Shown here in pieces: positions 12,901-24,604 of a stretch of 64,000 nt of DNA (within the stretch, counting starts at the first letter, position 1; the number at the start of each line of letters is the position of its first letter). Location: positions 636,001-700,000 of the forward strand of contig BJKQ01000006.1 of NCBI GenBank assembly GCA_006538405.1, written 5' to 3'. The translations under genes were made by a program, and so were the position numbers. The notes beneath the pieces are model-generated. The model did not search any database and was not told where the DNA came from. It was given only the letters and a program-made list of their open reading frames with translations. Origin of the DNA: Hansfordia pulvinata (Eukaryota; Ascomycota; Sordariomycetes; Xylariales).

Positions 12901-14079
12901 GCCCAGACAAGCCGCAGAACTCACCGGTGCGTCACGCCGTCCTTGTCTGATGGGTGGCCGAGGCATTGGTTTCAGTATGGCACAGTAGATACACTAGTAG
13001 TACTGACCATTGTATGCGTGACTATAAGTGCGTGTCAGTCAGTGCCGAGTCCTTCTTGCTGGAGTCTGGAGAGAGAGAAAAGAGCGCCTCCCCCAAGAAA
13101 ACCTACTAAACTCTGGACGGATTGGTGCACGAGTCCAGGCCGATCAGCAGCGTGTCGCGGGACTGCAAGACCTCGGCAAAGTTTTTCAAGAAGATGGCGG
13201 CCTCGTCGCGATGAAAGTTTCCTATTTATTTTGCGGATGAGATACTGCGGGTTAGCAACAGGCGGGCGCCGTGGCCGCTGCGGCGGGGCAACGGTCAAGG
13301 GGACTGGGGGACTGACCGATGCTGGAGCCCATGCTGGCGACGCACTTGCGTCTCGAGGCGACGGCGGGCTTCTTCAGCCATTCGCGGCCGTCGTCATAGG
13401 TGCCGAGCAGGCCGTGGCAGCGGACGTGGCGGAATACAGGCAGCTGGGACAGGGTGCGCGCCAGCTCCTCGGCGGACAGGTCGAGGGCGTAGTAGTCAAT
13501 GTCCTTGCCGGCGTCTTCGAGCGCCTGGAGGAGGATGAGGATCTTGCGGAGGTTTCTGGACTCATGGGTTAGCCGGGAGCTGTCTCTGGGAAACTCGGAG
13601 AGAGAAGAAGGCGTGACGAACCCGCTTCCCAGCTCTATGAACATGGACCCTGACGGAATCGAGTCGGCAATGGCCGAGGCGGAGCGGCGAAGAAGCTGGA
13701 TCTCCGAGTTGGTCAGGTAGTACTCCTCGAGGTAGGTGATCTGTCATCCCGCAGCTTGTGTCAGTAGATGGAGGCGTCGGGTTGCAGCCATGCCATGAGA
13801 GGTCTTAGCACGGCCGTCCCCTCGAACTGCCCAAAGACTCACCTGCTCGAACAGCTGCAGGCCCGGCTCGTCGTACAGGAGCAGGGTCGGCAGCCTGCGA
13901 GGCCCCTCATCAGGGCGCAGCAGGGTCGAGATCTCGTGTTTGAGGTCCATGTCGACCACGGACTGGCGGATGTCGATGATGTCGGGCTTGTGACTTTTCT
14001 GGGGTCTGGAGATGCTGGCCCCGAGCAGTTTCTCGGGCGGTCCGGCAGCCTCGACGGGCGGCACGACGAGCGAAGGCAT
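9969..14079 (-). CDS. egt1: Ergothioneine biosynthesis protein 1 (fused EgtD/EgtB type)
   Basis: Makes hercynine from histidine and SAM, then joins it oxidatively to cysteine to give hercynylcysteine sulfoxide. I resolve 13 exons, in transcript order: 14079-13843, 13740-13622, 13555-13317, 13221-13107, 13021-13008, 12946-12925, 12820-12534, 12107-11396, 11299-11224, 11160-10739, 10630-10350, 10225-10144, 10035-9969. They total 2,673 nt, an intact frame of 890 residues, close to the known fungal length. The N-terminal histidine methyltransferase domain carries ELGSGN near residues 115-120. A DinB-type iron domain has LGH near 412 and HEVMHMETL near 510-518 (H-x3-H-x-E). The C-terminal formylglycine-enzyme-like domain has GGVWEWT, a LGGSWATHP block and the ending ARLVRDL. 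The start ATG 14079 sits in a good context (ATCATGCC). A six-glutamine tract interrupts the last domain. The second intron uses GTTCGT as donor. Ergothioneine is an antioxidant thiol. Confidence 0.95.
12108..12533 (-). other. egt1: Unusually long (426 nt) egt1 intron with internal repeats
   Basis: Donor GTGAGC, acceptor CCACAG. The other introns of this gene are about 60-130 nt. Between about 12334 and 12495 it carries three or four degenerate units of about 33-36 bp. On the plus strand each is built around GGATATGGGGG followed by an imperfect CCCC arm, so each unit could fold as a hairpin. Confidence 0.75.
12393..12495. repeat. Degenerate tandem hairpin repeats inside egt1 intron
   Basis: Three adjacent units start near 12393, 12426 and 12463, sharing TGGGATATGGGGG / TGGAATATGGGGG / TGGGCTATAGGGG. 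Each is followed by a C-rich complement such as TTCCACCCC or TTCCCC. A possible fourth copy lies near 12334-12361, bounded by CGGAT and ATCCG. Confidence 0.7.
12925..12946 (-). other. egt1: 22-nt micro-exon of egt1
   Basis: It is flanked by an ATCAG acceptor and a GTGAGT donor. It encodes D-K-D-G-V-T-H and the first two bases of R; the next exon continues F-I-L-N-G. The segment matches what the Egt1 family has between its first two conserved blocks. Confidence 0.85.
13008..13021 (-). other. egt1: 14-nt micro-exon of egt1
   Basis: It is flanked by TATAG on the acceptor side and GTCAGT on the donor side. It supplies the end of Y plus H-A-Y-N and the first base of D in the conserved stretch joining the methyltransferase domain. 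Both its upstream (GTAGGT) and downstream introns fit phase exactly. Confidence 0.85.
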
Positions 14080-16930
14080 GATGGCAGCGTATCGGACAGG
14101 CTTTGCTTGGGTCGTCGGGGCGTGTCTGGCCAAGCGCGTAGGAGACAGGGAGGTAGGGACGGCTTGGTTTTTGAGGGAGGGGAGGCGTCAGGATTACAGG
14201 TATATGTATGTAGAGTAGCAGTATGTAGTGTAGTAGAGTGTAGCAGTGAGGTAGCAATACATGTATGGTTGATGGGGGACTGGAGGTAGGGGATGTGGTG
14301 AGTGTTGTAGTCACCACGAACCTGGACAGTGACGAGAGCTGGAGACACGAAAGAAGATACAAGATGAGGGCTCGAGACGACGGACCATCCGCGTTTCAGG
14401 GTGTTCCCAGACGTGTCGTACAGTACAATACCGTGCAGTGCAGTACAGAATCGGAACTGGTGAACTCCTTACGACCTGACGGGAATACTCGTAGACGACG
14501 GAAGGTTTGCCAGTGCGTCCGAGCCAACGTCGAGGCGAACCTTGAACGGTAATAAGGTACCGTGGACAGAGGGATGGGATTCCCATACCGAACGGTGTGG
14601 GCCCACGTGAAAATCGCATCTGCCCGCCATGGGAAACACGCACTCCGTACGGGTAGGTACCTGACTTACCCTCTATAGGAGGTACGCGTACCTCCTCAGG
14701 TGCCTCTGAACCTGGACCCTGCTGTACGGTGCTCTGGGTGCTCTGGGCTGCTCGGGCAGTGTTCGACTCTGCTCGGCCCCGCATCCATGAACAGAGGGGT
14801 CCAAATGGTGATGTCAGACCCCCGCGTTCACGTCCACTTGTTGCTGGCTGGAGTACTACCTACATGTAGGCGCATACATGTATGTACCTACGTGTAAGTA
14901 AGTACCTACCACCAACTACATGTGCCTGATGAGACACCTCCCACAACTCAACACACGACAACGCCGGGCCATCCGACGTCCACTCTGCCCTTGACGCCCT
15001 TCCGTTGACTGCCCGGCCGGATTCGATGACTGGTGATCGGAAGCCTGGCGAGTCTCCGGCTCGTCCTCGGACAGACCGGCGCGGGGGCGCTGCAGGACGT
15101 GATCCGAAAACAACGCAACCACCCGGCAAGGCCGCAGGTTCCTGGTCTTGGTCGTGGGGGATCTTCTCCCCCCTCTTCTGTCGCCGTGGTGTTGTGATGC
15201 TGTCACCGTCGTGGCCTCAGGCAGATCTGCGAGTTAGGAGGTACTTTGCTGACCGCACCCAGCCGGCCACCACTACCACTCCAAGCCTCTGCTCCCACGA
15301 CCCCGGAACGAATCAAGTCTCGCCCCTCGCCACGGGACCGTACAACCACCCGGAATCCCATAAGCATGCACCAGCACTCGGACGAGGTCTGAGACGGGAC
15401 GCGTGTGGGGATGGTAGCTGGAGCTCTGCTTCTCGACGACCCCGCATGCTTGGCCCGTTTGTCAGCGAGCCCCCACCCGGCACGCTTCGGCATCGCGCCC
15501 GCGCCCACCGCGCCGCCACGGCACCGCACAGCACAGCACAGCACAGCGCCTGCCTTGCCTACGAGTACGACGAGGACCGGTCGAAGAAACGCGGATTCCA
15601 CATCGTCCCCGCCCGGCCAGGCTGTGCGAGCAGCCGCACACCCGCACCAACGAAGTTCCTGCAGGAGAAGAAGACGAGTCCAGACGCGATCCACCGAGAG
15701 GGGACCCGTCCACCGGTTTTCTTGGCGCGTTGCGCCGCGAACGTCATCCGGCCCTCACGACCACCACCGCCACCGCCGATGCCACAGCAGCAACCCCTCA
15801 TCCATCTACCATCCACAGCCCTTGCACGTGCCTGATGACTCGCGGACGTCCCCGCTCCGAGCTACGAGTGCTCGTCAGGTACCTAGGCAGCGTTGTTAGT
15901 ACTCGTATGTGTAGTTACTCGCAGCGGCGGGGCCAGCTGCGCCACAGAAGAAAAGCCACAGACACGTCCAGGCTCAAGTGGCGGGAGATGACTGCAGAGG
16001 CACACATCAACGGACTGTTGAAGTGGACGGCGCAAGACTCGCCAGATACAACCAACGCAGGAGAGGTCAACGTCCTCGTCTTCGCGTTTCTCGTCCACAC
16101 AGACTCGACGATGAGCGCAGCGACGGTAGACTCGCCGGTCTAACGTTAGCAAAGTGACCGTCCAGCTTTCGCTACCAAGGTACCTAATGCTTCCATCTCA
16201 ACCTCTCCCAAGCCCGTCGCATGATTTCCTGGGTCTTCAGTGTGCTTGAGACGACGCGGATGGAGTGGCGGCTTGGATGGCCCTCTGCCAGCGCGCCGCC
16301 CCGTGCCGGGATGCCGTGGCCCTGGACACGCATCTCCTCGCGCTGCACTTTGTCTCTGTGGCTCAGAGGGCACTGTTGGACTCGAGGAGAGCGCATTGTA
16401 TTAAGGAGAACAGCCTGGTGCCACTGCGTCCTTTATTAGATGGACCAGATAGGGGGATCCATCACCAACCCCCCACCACGCGACACTGCCCGAGCGTGGT
16501 GCTGTTGAGTCTCTGCCCTCAGCATGCGCGAGCCGCGCCGCCACGTAATGCCGGCCCCCCCATACGTCACGCTGGGCAAGACCTCTCCCGTCGCAGCAGA
16601 ACCGACCTCAGCGAGGCAGACGCCGTGGCCTACTTCCGCCCGCTTGCCGCTCGGGACACCGTTCGCCTCGGAGCGACCGGCCGCGGCGACATCTGCGTTT
16701 TGGCTGCAGCCCGGAACCCGAGACCTCACAGTCTGAGAGGCTGGCTTCTGCCCTCTGAATATGTCTGAGTTCGTCTACAAAAGATCAAGCGGAAGGATGG
16801 CGCAGGATGGAGAGGGGGAGCCAGTAAGTAAGCCCCCTTGCGCAGCAGCCATCACCTGAGCCCACGTCCGTCGTCTCTTGATCCCGACCCATCTCGTTGA
16901 TGATTTATTCCAGTAGAATGCCAAGTCACC

Positions 16931-16950
16931 AAAAAAAAAAAAAAAAAAAA
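16931..16950. repeat. Poly-A tract, 20 bases
   Basis: Uninterrupted A run on the plus strand. No upstream retroelement-like coding sequence accompanies it. Confidence 0.9.
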
Positions 16951-19523
16951 GAGGTCACAACGGGTATGTAAGTGGGCAGTTATTTCCTCGGAAACCTAGG
17001 TAGCTGGACTCGATGGATCCAGCTTTCTGCCGCAACATTTCAACACTCGTTTCGTGCCTGGTGAGTAGACACCTCTCACTCACCGACAAGACATCCCGCT
17101 CGCCAAGAAGACCACGCCCTGCGCCCGCCGAGAAAGCATACCTAACCATCCCGCCAGATGTCCTCCCCCACGTAACCGTCAAGGCTCGCCGGCGGCCAGG
17201 AAGCTTGTGCGTCCTTCGTGGTAAGGCGGCAGCCGCGGTCGTACAAAGGCCCCCCCTTCCGCGCCGCGCGCAAACTCCGTGGCCGCGCCGCGGGAGCTCT
17301 CCGAGGCTCGTCGCGCGGGGTTTCTGGGGCGGTAGTGTCACTAGGTGTCAGTAGCGGTGGTGATGACGATGACGATGATGGCGAGGGCGACGGCGACGGC
17401 GATGGTGTCGGCAAAGAGCTTTTTAACCCGTCCGCGCCGTCGACGCAACCGCAACCGCAACCGAGGCCCCTCCGAGGAGTCGGGCCCGTTACACTGCGCC
17501 CGGAAGGGCCCTGAACAATCGACGGTCCAGCGCGCGTCGCCTTCAGCCTTTCCGCCGCAGACGCCCGCGCGTTTCGTCGCCGGCCGGTCTTGGACCTACG
17601 CGCGTCGCCGTTCGCGTGCTGTAAAGCGGCGGGTCCCCGCACTGTCTCGACCTTCCGATCAGGGTGCATTTCGCTTACCGTAGCTTCGTGATATTCCGCA
17701 TTGCTAGTCTGGGCGATACAGGGGGAAAGGGACTTGGACGATCGTAGTATTACCTTGAAGTATCGCCGTGGAAGCTTCAGTACTGCGAAGTACTACGAAA
17801 ACACCTTGTAGAATAAGAAGAAGAATAATAATGATGATGACAAATCACGTGGAATGATCATTTTTTCACGCACTCAAAAACCCTGGTATTACGGAGCATC
17901 ACGTAAACACGCAGTGAGAAGAGAATAAAACGTGATCGGAAAAATTGGAAAGAATTACACCCTTTGCCCCGACGGCGTACTTGGCCAATGCTATCAGAGC
18001 AGCCCTTCGCGGGAAAGAGTATAAACGTCGCCGCCGCGGTCACTTTACTTTCCTCAGCCCGGGCAAGAACCACGAGAAAAGGGCTTTTGCGCTCGTACGT
18101 GTTCGCGACGTCTTTCAGGCCTGCCCCCTCCCCTCCGCGGGCAGCGGGCTGCCGATTCGATCTACGCGGGTGAAGAGCGCCTAGCAAGATCCCGGTGAGG
18201 GAGAGAAAAAAAAAAAAAAAAGAAACCCTTCACTTCCCGAGCACGTGTCGACGAGAAAAGACTGCGCCAGACCGTGGGCACCGACCGTGACATGGCGGGG
18301 GAAAGAAAGAAAGAAAGAAAGAAAGAGAAAGAAAAAAATTTGCTGTGCCCTATCAATCCTTTACTCCCTCGGAATTTGTTCTGAAATACACACCCAAACA
18401 AAGCTGACCTACGTCCCTCACTCGGACTTTATCAACTGCTCATCTCGAAGCTCGAAGATCTATCTGCCCTCTCCGCCTGCGGCTCCCGCAGAAAAAGAGG
18501 GCCAGCGACCGCTTCGCCAATCAGAGGCGCCCGGCAAGACGGAGACGGGGCTAAGCAGGGGCCCCGGGGGAGACCCAGTATGTAAGGTATCTAATCCATG
18601 TTGCTGTGCCCGCCGACGCCTTTTCCTACTCGTCGTTGCTCCCGTCAGCCAAGATGTAATCCAATACTGCTGCTGCTGCCGGCCGTCTTTCGATTTTTTC
18701 CAATTCTCGATTTTATCCCGTTTCGATGATCCTGCGATCTGCTGGGAGCTCCGCACACCGGTCGACACACCAGTGAAGGCCGGAGCTGCTCGATGACTTG
18801 CTTCTCTCCTTATCAATGGAAAAAAAAAAAAAGAAGATGGGCTACTACATGCTGTATCGATCGCACACACACAAGGTCGTTGAATCTCTTCTTCCCTTAC
18901 CTACTCGGGCGTCAGGCATTACATAGGTAGTTAGGTATATAGATTTTGTCTGACTGGCAGGACGGCAAGGCTTGGCCCCTGCAGGGTTTTTGTGATTTCT
19001 GCATTCCTCTTCAATCTCCTTTTGGCGAGCGACTGGGAAGCCAGCCAGCCCCCCGACGAACGACCGGAACCGCGACGCAAGTTCTGGTCTTGGCTTGCAG
19101 GAGCGAGCACGTCGGCGCTGGAAAGGCCCGGACGCATGTCCTGCGGCGCATGCGACTCCAACCCGCGGGACCTGCGAGTATATACATATGTAGGTTGGAA
19201 GTTATGGGATGCAAAACCCGGCACCCGGCGCGGGGCTGTACTGGTCCCGCGGTCTCTCCTGTGCTGCCGTGCCTGCTCGCTCAAAAACGTCAACCGGCAG
19301 CCTCCATGTGTGTCAGGGAGACACGGCGAGGGGGGGGCGGCGTTCAGACTCACTCACTTTCCACCAGGGGATAGACAGCCTTGTGACGACGGGCTTGGGG
19401 AGGTGGTATCACGAACAGATGGAGCGGTGAGTGAGTGCCCGGGTGCATCCCCATATCCCACACCACTACTCGTGCTTGCACGCGCACGCAGCAGCCGCCG
19501 CCGCCGGCCGGGAGTAAAATCCG

Positions 19524-19546
19524 CCCCCCCCCCCCCCCCCCCCCCC
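19524..19546. repeat. Poly-C tract, 23 bases
   Basis: Uninterrupted C run on the plus strand, one of several in this window. Confidence 0.9.
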
Positions 19547-20026
19547 AGCTCGAGCCTCGCGTGAGAAGAGCCACCGCGTGGGGAAAGAGTGGGCACAAAG
19601 GTTCCGCGACGTCCCTTGGCGGCCCCGCGGCGGCCTTGTCCATCAAACACGCAACGCCCCGGTCTCCGTCGCCCAGCCGCTACCCAATCACCCCCCGCCC
19701 GCGCGAGGTCGAGCCGGGCACAAAGCCGCCTGGCAGATCCGATCGCGAATACACAACGCCCCTTCCAAGGGACGTCCCGGGGCAGAGAGGGCCTGCCTGG
19801 GTGCCGCTCTAGCCGCGTCGTATCCTGTCGTCTCGTGCTGGTAAGAATACCAAGACCTCTTGGCTCGCTGGGCGCGCGCTGATCGAAAAGCCAGGTTTCG
19901 CTCATTAGCACCGGTGTCTGTTTACCTGCTTCGATATTGCTGCTGGCCGTGCCATCGAGACCACGGGCCGGTACCGGGATGGAACGGGGGGACGAGGGGA
20001 GGGGGTGGTTGGCGCGAGGCGTTGAT

Positions 20027-20034
20027 TATAAAAG
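20027..20034 (+). promoter_or_regulatory. Candidate TATA box of the ENA ATPase gene
   Basis: TATAAAAG, about 220 bases upstream of the start codon. The interval from here to ATG 20253 has no other ATG, consistent with a clean 5' leader. Confidence 0.5.
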
Positions 20035-20252
20035 AGAGAACTGTTCCCTCGCAGCACCAGTGTCGAGCTTGTTCGTCTGGGCTCCTCATTCTGTCATCTG
20101 TCTTCGCGTTGAGCGTCTGGACAATATCTGGCGACACCCCAGAGCAGACCATATTGTCTCTCGCTTCCTTCCCCAGGTACTTACCTGGGCGCCCAACTTG
20201 ACAGCATTCTACGACCACCCGCAGAGAAGAGACCGACACAAAGCCCGGCACC

Positions 20253-23200
20253 ATGACAGCTTCACCCGGCCAGGGCAAAGATCCCTTGCAGGGCCATGTC
20301 TCGGGCCAGTCCAACGAGCCCATGTCCCGTCCCGCCCACGCCCTCAGCGGCCGCGCCGTCGTCGCCGAGCTCCAGTCCGACCCCCAGAGCGGCCTGTCCG
20401 ACGCCGAGGCCGGTGAGAGGCTGCACAAGTACGGCGCCAACGACCTCGGCGAGTCGGAGGGCGCCGCGCCCTGGAGCATTCTCCTGGCCCAGGTGGCCAA
20501 CGCCATGACGCTGGTAAGCCTCACTCACTCACTCACTCACTCACGCATTCACGCACGCACTCGCAGTTTTCACAGCCAGCCGCACGACGGTGGTCTGAAC
20601 TCGCCCTCGCTCACTGAGCTAACTTTTAACGAAAGGTCCTCATCATGGCCATGGCCGTCAGCTTCGGCATCCAGTCGTGGATCGAGGGCGGCGTCATCGC
20701 GGCCGTCATCCTGCTCAACATCGTCGTCGGCTTCTTCCAGGAGTTCTCGGCCGCCAAGACCATGGACTCGCTGCGCTCTCTCAGCTCCCCCACGGCCGCT
20801 GTCGTCAGGGGCGGCGACGCCCGGGTCGTCCCCTCGGGAGAGGTCGTCGTCGGCGACCTCGTCGAGCTCAAGACGGGCGATACGGTCCCCGCTGATATCC
20901 GGTAGGTCCTTTTTCCCCTTTCCTTCCCCCTTTTCGTTCCTCTACATCCGTCTTGAGACAAGCAGCCGTTCTGACTCACCGGCATCTCTGCCTGCGACCG
21001 CCCGCCAGCATCGTCGACTCGCTCAACTTCGAGACCGACGAGGCCCTGCTCACCGGCGAGTCGCTGCCGGTCGCCAAGGACGCCGGCGCCGTCTTCGAGG
21101 ACGCCACCGGGCCCGGGGACCGGCTCAACGTGGCCTACAGCTCGTCCACCGTCGTCAAGGGGCGCGCCAAGGGCATCGTCTTCGCCACGGGCACCCACAC
21201 CGAGATCGGCGCCATCGCCGCCGCCCTGCGCCACAAGGCCAGCCGCCGCCGGCCCGTCAAGGGCCGCAAGGCCGACGGCTCCGGCGGCCGCCCGGGGCCG
21301 CACCGCTACGTCGAGGCCTACACGCTGACCGTCACCGACGCCATCGGGCGCTTCCTGGGCGTCAACGTCGGCACGCCGCTGCAGAAGAAGCTGTCGCGGC
21401 TGGCGGTGCTGCTGTTCGTCGTCGCCGTCATCTGCGCCATCATCGTGCTCGCCGCCAACGGCTTCAGCGGCCAGCAGCCCGTCGTCATCTACGCCGTGGC
21501 CACGGGCCTGTCCATGATCCCGGCCTCGCTGACCGTCGTCCTGACCATCACCATGGCGGCGGGGACCAAGCGCATGGTCAAGCGCAACGTCGTCGTGCGC
21601 AACCTCAAGTCGCTCGAGGCCCTCGGCGCCGTCACCGACATCTGCTCCGACAAGACGGGGACGCTGACGCAGGGCAAGATGGTCGCCCGCCGCGCCTGGA
21701 TCCCCGCCCTCGGCACCGTCTCGGTCGACCTGTCGTCGGCGTCCGGCGGGCCCTTCGACCCTACCTCGGCCTCCCTGGAGCTGGACCCGCGGCAGCCCGC
21801 CGACATGCAGGGCGCAAGCGCGGACAAGGAGAAGGGCGAGGCCAAGGGCGTGCTGGGTTCTGAAGCTGCGAGTACCACCGAGCTCCAGCCAGACAGCCCT
21901 TCGTCGTCGCCAGCGCTCGCGGACTACCTGCGGGTCGCGTCCTTTGCCAACCTGGCCACCGTGTTCCAGAAGGACGGCGTCTGGCACGCACGGGGCGACC
22001 CGACCGAGATTGCCATCCAGGTGCTCGCATCGCGGTTTGGCTGGAACCGGTCCCGGTTTGTTCGCGGCAGCAGCGATGACGAAGGCGATGATGCTGCTGC
22101 TGCCGCCTCTGCTGCTGTTGCTGTTGCGTCTCCTTCTGCCTCTGCCCCGAGTGGATCGAGGTGACCGAGCTTCCCTTCGACTCGGACGTCAAGCGCATGT
22201 CGGTGGTGCTCCGGCACACGCCCACCGGGGAGCTGCACGTCTTCACCAAGGGAGCCGTGGAGCGCGTCATCGACACCTGCGTCGACTACCGTGCGAAGGA
22301 CGGCGGCGACGACGATGACGAGCAGAAGCCGACGCCCGTCACCGACGACTTCCGAGGCCAGGTCTTCCGCAACGTCGAGGCGCTGGCGTCGGGCGGGCTG
22401 CGCGTCCTGGCGCTCGCCAGCAAGAGGCTCGAGGGCGCCGCGGCGGACCTGCGCAAGGGCGACGCCGTCGACCGGGCCGTCATCGAGTGCGGGCTGACCT
22501 TCCGGGGGCTGGTCGGGCTGTACGACCCGCCTCGGCCCGAGTCGGCGCCGGCCGTCCGCAGCTGCCACGGCGCGGGCATCGCGGTGCACATGCTGACGGG
22601 CGACCACCCGGGCACGGCGCAGGCCGTCGCGGCCGAGATCGGCATCCTCCCGGGCCCCCGGGCCATGGCGATGATCAGGAGCGAAGTCGCCGACTGCATG
22701 GTCATGACGGCCTCGCGGTTCGACGCGCTGAGCGACGACGAGGTCGACGAGCTGCCGGTGCTGCCGCTGGTCATCGCGCGGTGCGCCCCCAACACCAAGG
22801 TCCGCATGATCGAGGCTCTGCACAGGCGGAAGAAGTTCTGCGCCATGGTGAGTTGTCCCTTGTCTTCTTTCTATCACTTTCTCTCTCCTTTTGATGTCCT
22901 TTCCTGACCATGTTGGACCTTGAACTAATCTTCCCCCCTCCCAAAACAGACCGGAGACGGTGTCAACGACTCGCCGTCGCTGCGGCGGGCAGACGTGGGC
23001 ATCGCGATGGGCCTAGCGGGCAGCGACGTGGCCAAGGAGGCGTCGGACGTGGTGCTGGCGGACGACAACTTTGCCAGCATCGTGGCGGCGATCGAGGAGG
23101 GGCGGCGCGTCTTCGACAACATCCAGAAGTTCATCCTGCACGTGCTGGCGGAGAACATTGCGCAGGCCTGCACGCTGCTGGTGGGGCTGGCGTTCAAGGA

Positions 23201-23957
23201 CCGCAGCGGGCTGTCCGTGTTCCCGCTGGCTCCGGTGGAGATCATCTGGATCATCATGGTCACGTCGGGCATGCCGGACATGGGGCTGGGCTTCGAGCGG
23301 GCCGTGCCGGACATCATGAGCCGGCCGCCGCAGAGCCTCGAGGGCGGGGGCATCTTCGACCTCGAGTTCCTCGCCGACATGGTCTTCTACGGCATCTGGG
23401 TGGCGGCGCTGTGCCTCGCGGCCTTCTCCCTGCGCGTCTTCGCCTGGGGCGGGGGCGAGCTGGGCGAGCTGTGCAACGACCGCTTGAGCCCCGCGTGCGA
23501 CACGGTGTTCCGGGCCCGCGCCACCACGTTCGCGTGCCTGACCTGGTTCGCCCTGCTGCTGGCGTGGGAGATGGTGGACCGCCGCCGATCCTTCTTCCGC
23601 ATGCAGCCGGGCAGCAAGCGGTACCTGACGCAGTGGGCGCACGACGTCTGGCGCAACGGCTTCCTCTTCTGGGCCGTCATGCTGGGCGTCGTCACCATGT
23701 TCCCGGTGCTGTACATCCCCGTGCTGGCCGACGTCGTCTTCAAGCACGTCGGCATCACCTGGGAGTGGGGCATCGTGTTCGTGGGCGCCCTGCTCTTCTT
23801 CGCCGGCGTCGAGGGCTGGAAGCTGGCCAAGCGCGTCTACCTGCGGCGCGCCGCCTCGCGCAGGTCGGCCGGCGCCGTCGCCTGGGGGGACCAGGACCTG
23901 GAGGGGCGCGCGTTCGCCGAGTACATGAGCTTCAGCGTGTCCGAGAAGGAGGGGTGA
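20253..23957 (+). CDS. ENA-type Na+/K+ export P-type ATPase (P-IID)
   Basis: Plasma-membrane ATPase of the fungal ENA family, exporting Na+ or K+ against the gradient, important at high salt or high pH. Exons: 20253-20513, 20636-20901, 21009-22847, 22950-23957; all three introns have GT..AG ends. Start ATG in CACCATG. Motifs: actuator TGES (about 191-194), membrane-embedded IPASL, phosphorylation DKTGT (Asp about 390), KGA of the nucleotide domain, hinge TGDGVND opening the last exon, and the ENA-specific block PVEIIWIIMVTSGMPDMG rather than the calcium-pump version. Several hydrophobic segments follow. The frame breaks by one base near 22145-22151: upstream sequence runs to a stop at 22162-22164, while the family sequence WIEVTELPFDSDVKRMSV resumes one frame over. 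A missing C in the CCCC at 22145-22148 restores a frame of about 1,124 residues. A weak 92-nt intron (GTTCGC..CCGAG) is an alternative. Confidence 0.92.
20519..20546. repeat. (TCAC)n repeat in first ENA intron
   Basis: About six tandem TCAC copies directly after the donor GTAAGCC. Confidence 0.85.
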
Positions 23958-24604
23958 GCGCGGGGACGAGGCGCGGTGTTGGTATCGAGAGCCATGATGG
24001 CGGGCATTGATGGAGTGGTCTGGTTTGGTAGAGGGGAGGGAAGTGAGGTGCAACTGCCCGCTTAGGTACCTTAGGTATTAGGTGACCTACCGAGATGTGA
24101 ACGTCTTCCAGGTGCGATGCTCATGTTAGGTGCCCAGATACATAGGTACATGTACGTGCTGAAGGTCTGTATCGGTGGATAGCCCACGTGCAAGTACCGA
24201 GACCACTAGCCAAAATTGGCAACTATCGGAGCCAGGGTGCCAGGTCGGGTTCATACGAGTACCTACCTAAGGTACCTAAGCACGTGCTAAGGTTTCTTAC
24301 CTAGGCCAGATTATTACCTAAGGGACGCTCATGTATCATAGCTGGGGATTACTGAGGTCAGGTACATCCAAAAATGCCCACGGGGCTTCACTGGGCGGCT
24401 GCCACTCAGCTTCAGCCCTAACTGATCCCACACTGTGCAGCCACCAACACCACCACGGAAGTCCACCAACCCGTGAAACTGTCCCATTAGATAAGCCTCA
24501 CATTGTCCCGTCTTTCCCACCTGGGTACCTTGGGTACCAAACATCGCCGCAGACCATCCCACCCACTCAGCCCCCTCCTCTCGGTGCTGTGCTTCTCCCG
24601 CGCC
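23958..24604. other. Intergenic region with GGTACCTAAG-type palindromes
   Basis: The region separates the ENA gene from the next gene on the same strand. From about 24060 to 24310 it is dense with GGTACCTTAGG, TAGGTGACCTA, GTACATGTAC and CTACCTAAGGTACCTAAG-like sequences. No coding frame can be supported. Confidence 0.7.

Larger units (their letters stand above)
14080..20026. other. Long divergent intergenic region, egt1 to ENA ATPase
   Basis: The stretch separates two divergently transcribed genes and should contain both promoters. I find no supportable gene in it. It includes a cluster of short palindromes such as ACATGT and GTACCTAC at about 14853-14925, an A20 tract at 16931-16950, a GAAA repeat at about 18301-18330 and a C23 tract at 19524-19546. 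Core matches to the fungal PacC site (GCCARG, here as CTTGGC or CCTGGC) occur at 19615, 19729 and 19859, but a six-base motif is expected often by chance. Confidence 0.5.

Noticed and set aside
16919..16950. A20 tract as a possible retroposon tail
   Set aside because: No coding remnant or target-site duplication is visible next to it.
17336..17683. Frame with SVAVVMTMTMM-type hydrophobic start
   Set aside because: It is encoded by GATGAC/GGCGAC simple repeats and followed by Arg-rich chance sequence.
20626..21987. 453-codon minus-strand frame antisense to the ENA gene
   Set aside because: It mirrors strong coding bias of the ENA gene and encodes Gly/Arg/Asp-rich low-complexity sequence.
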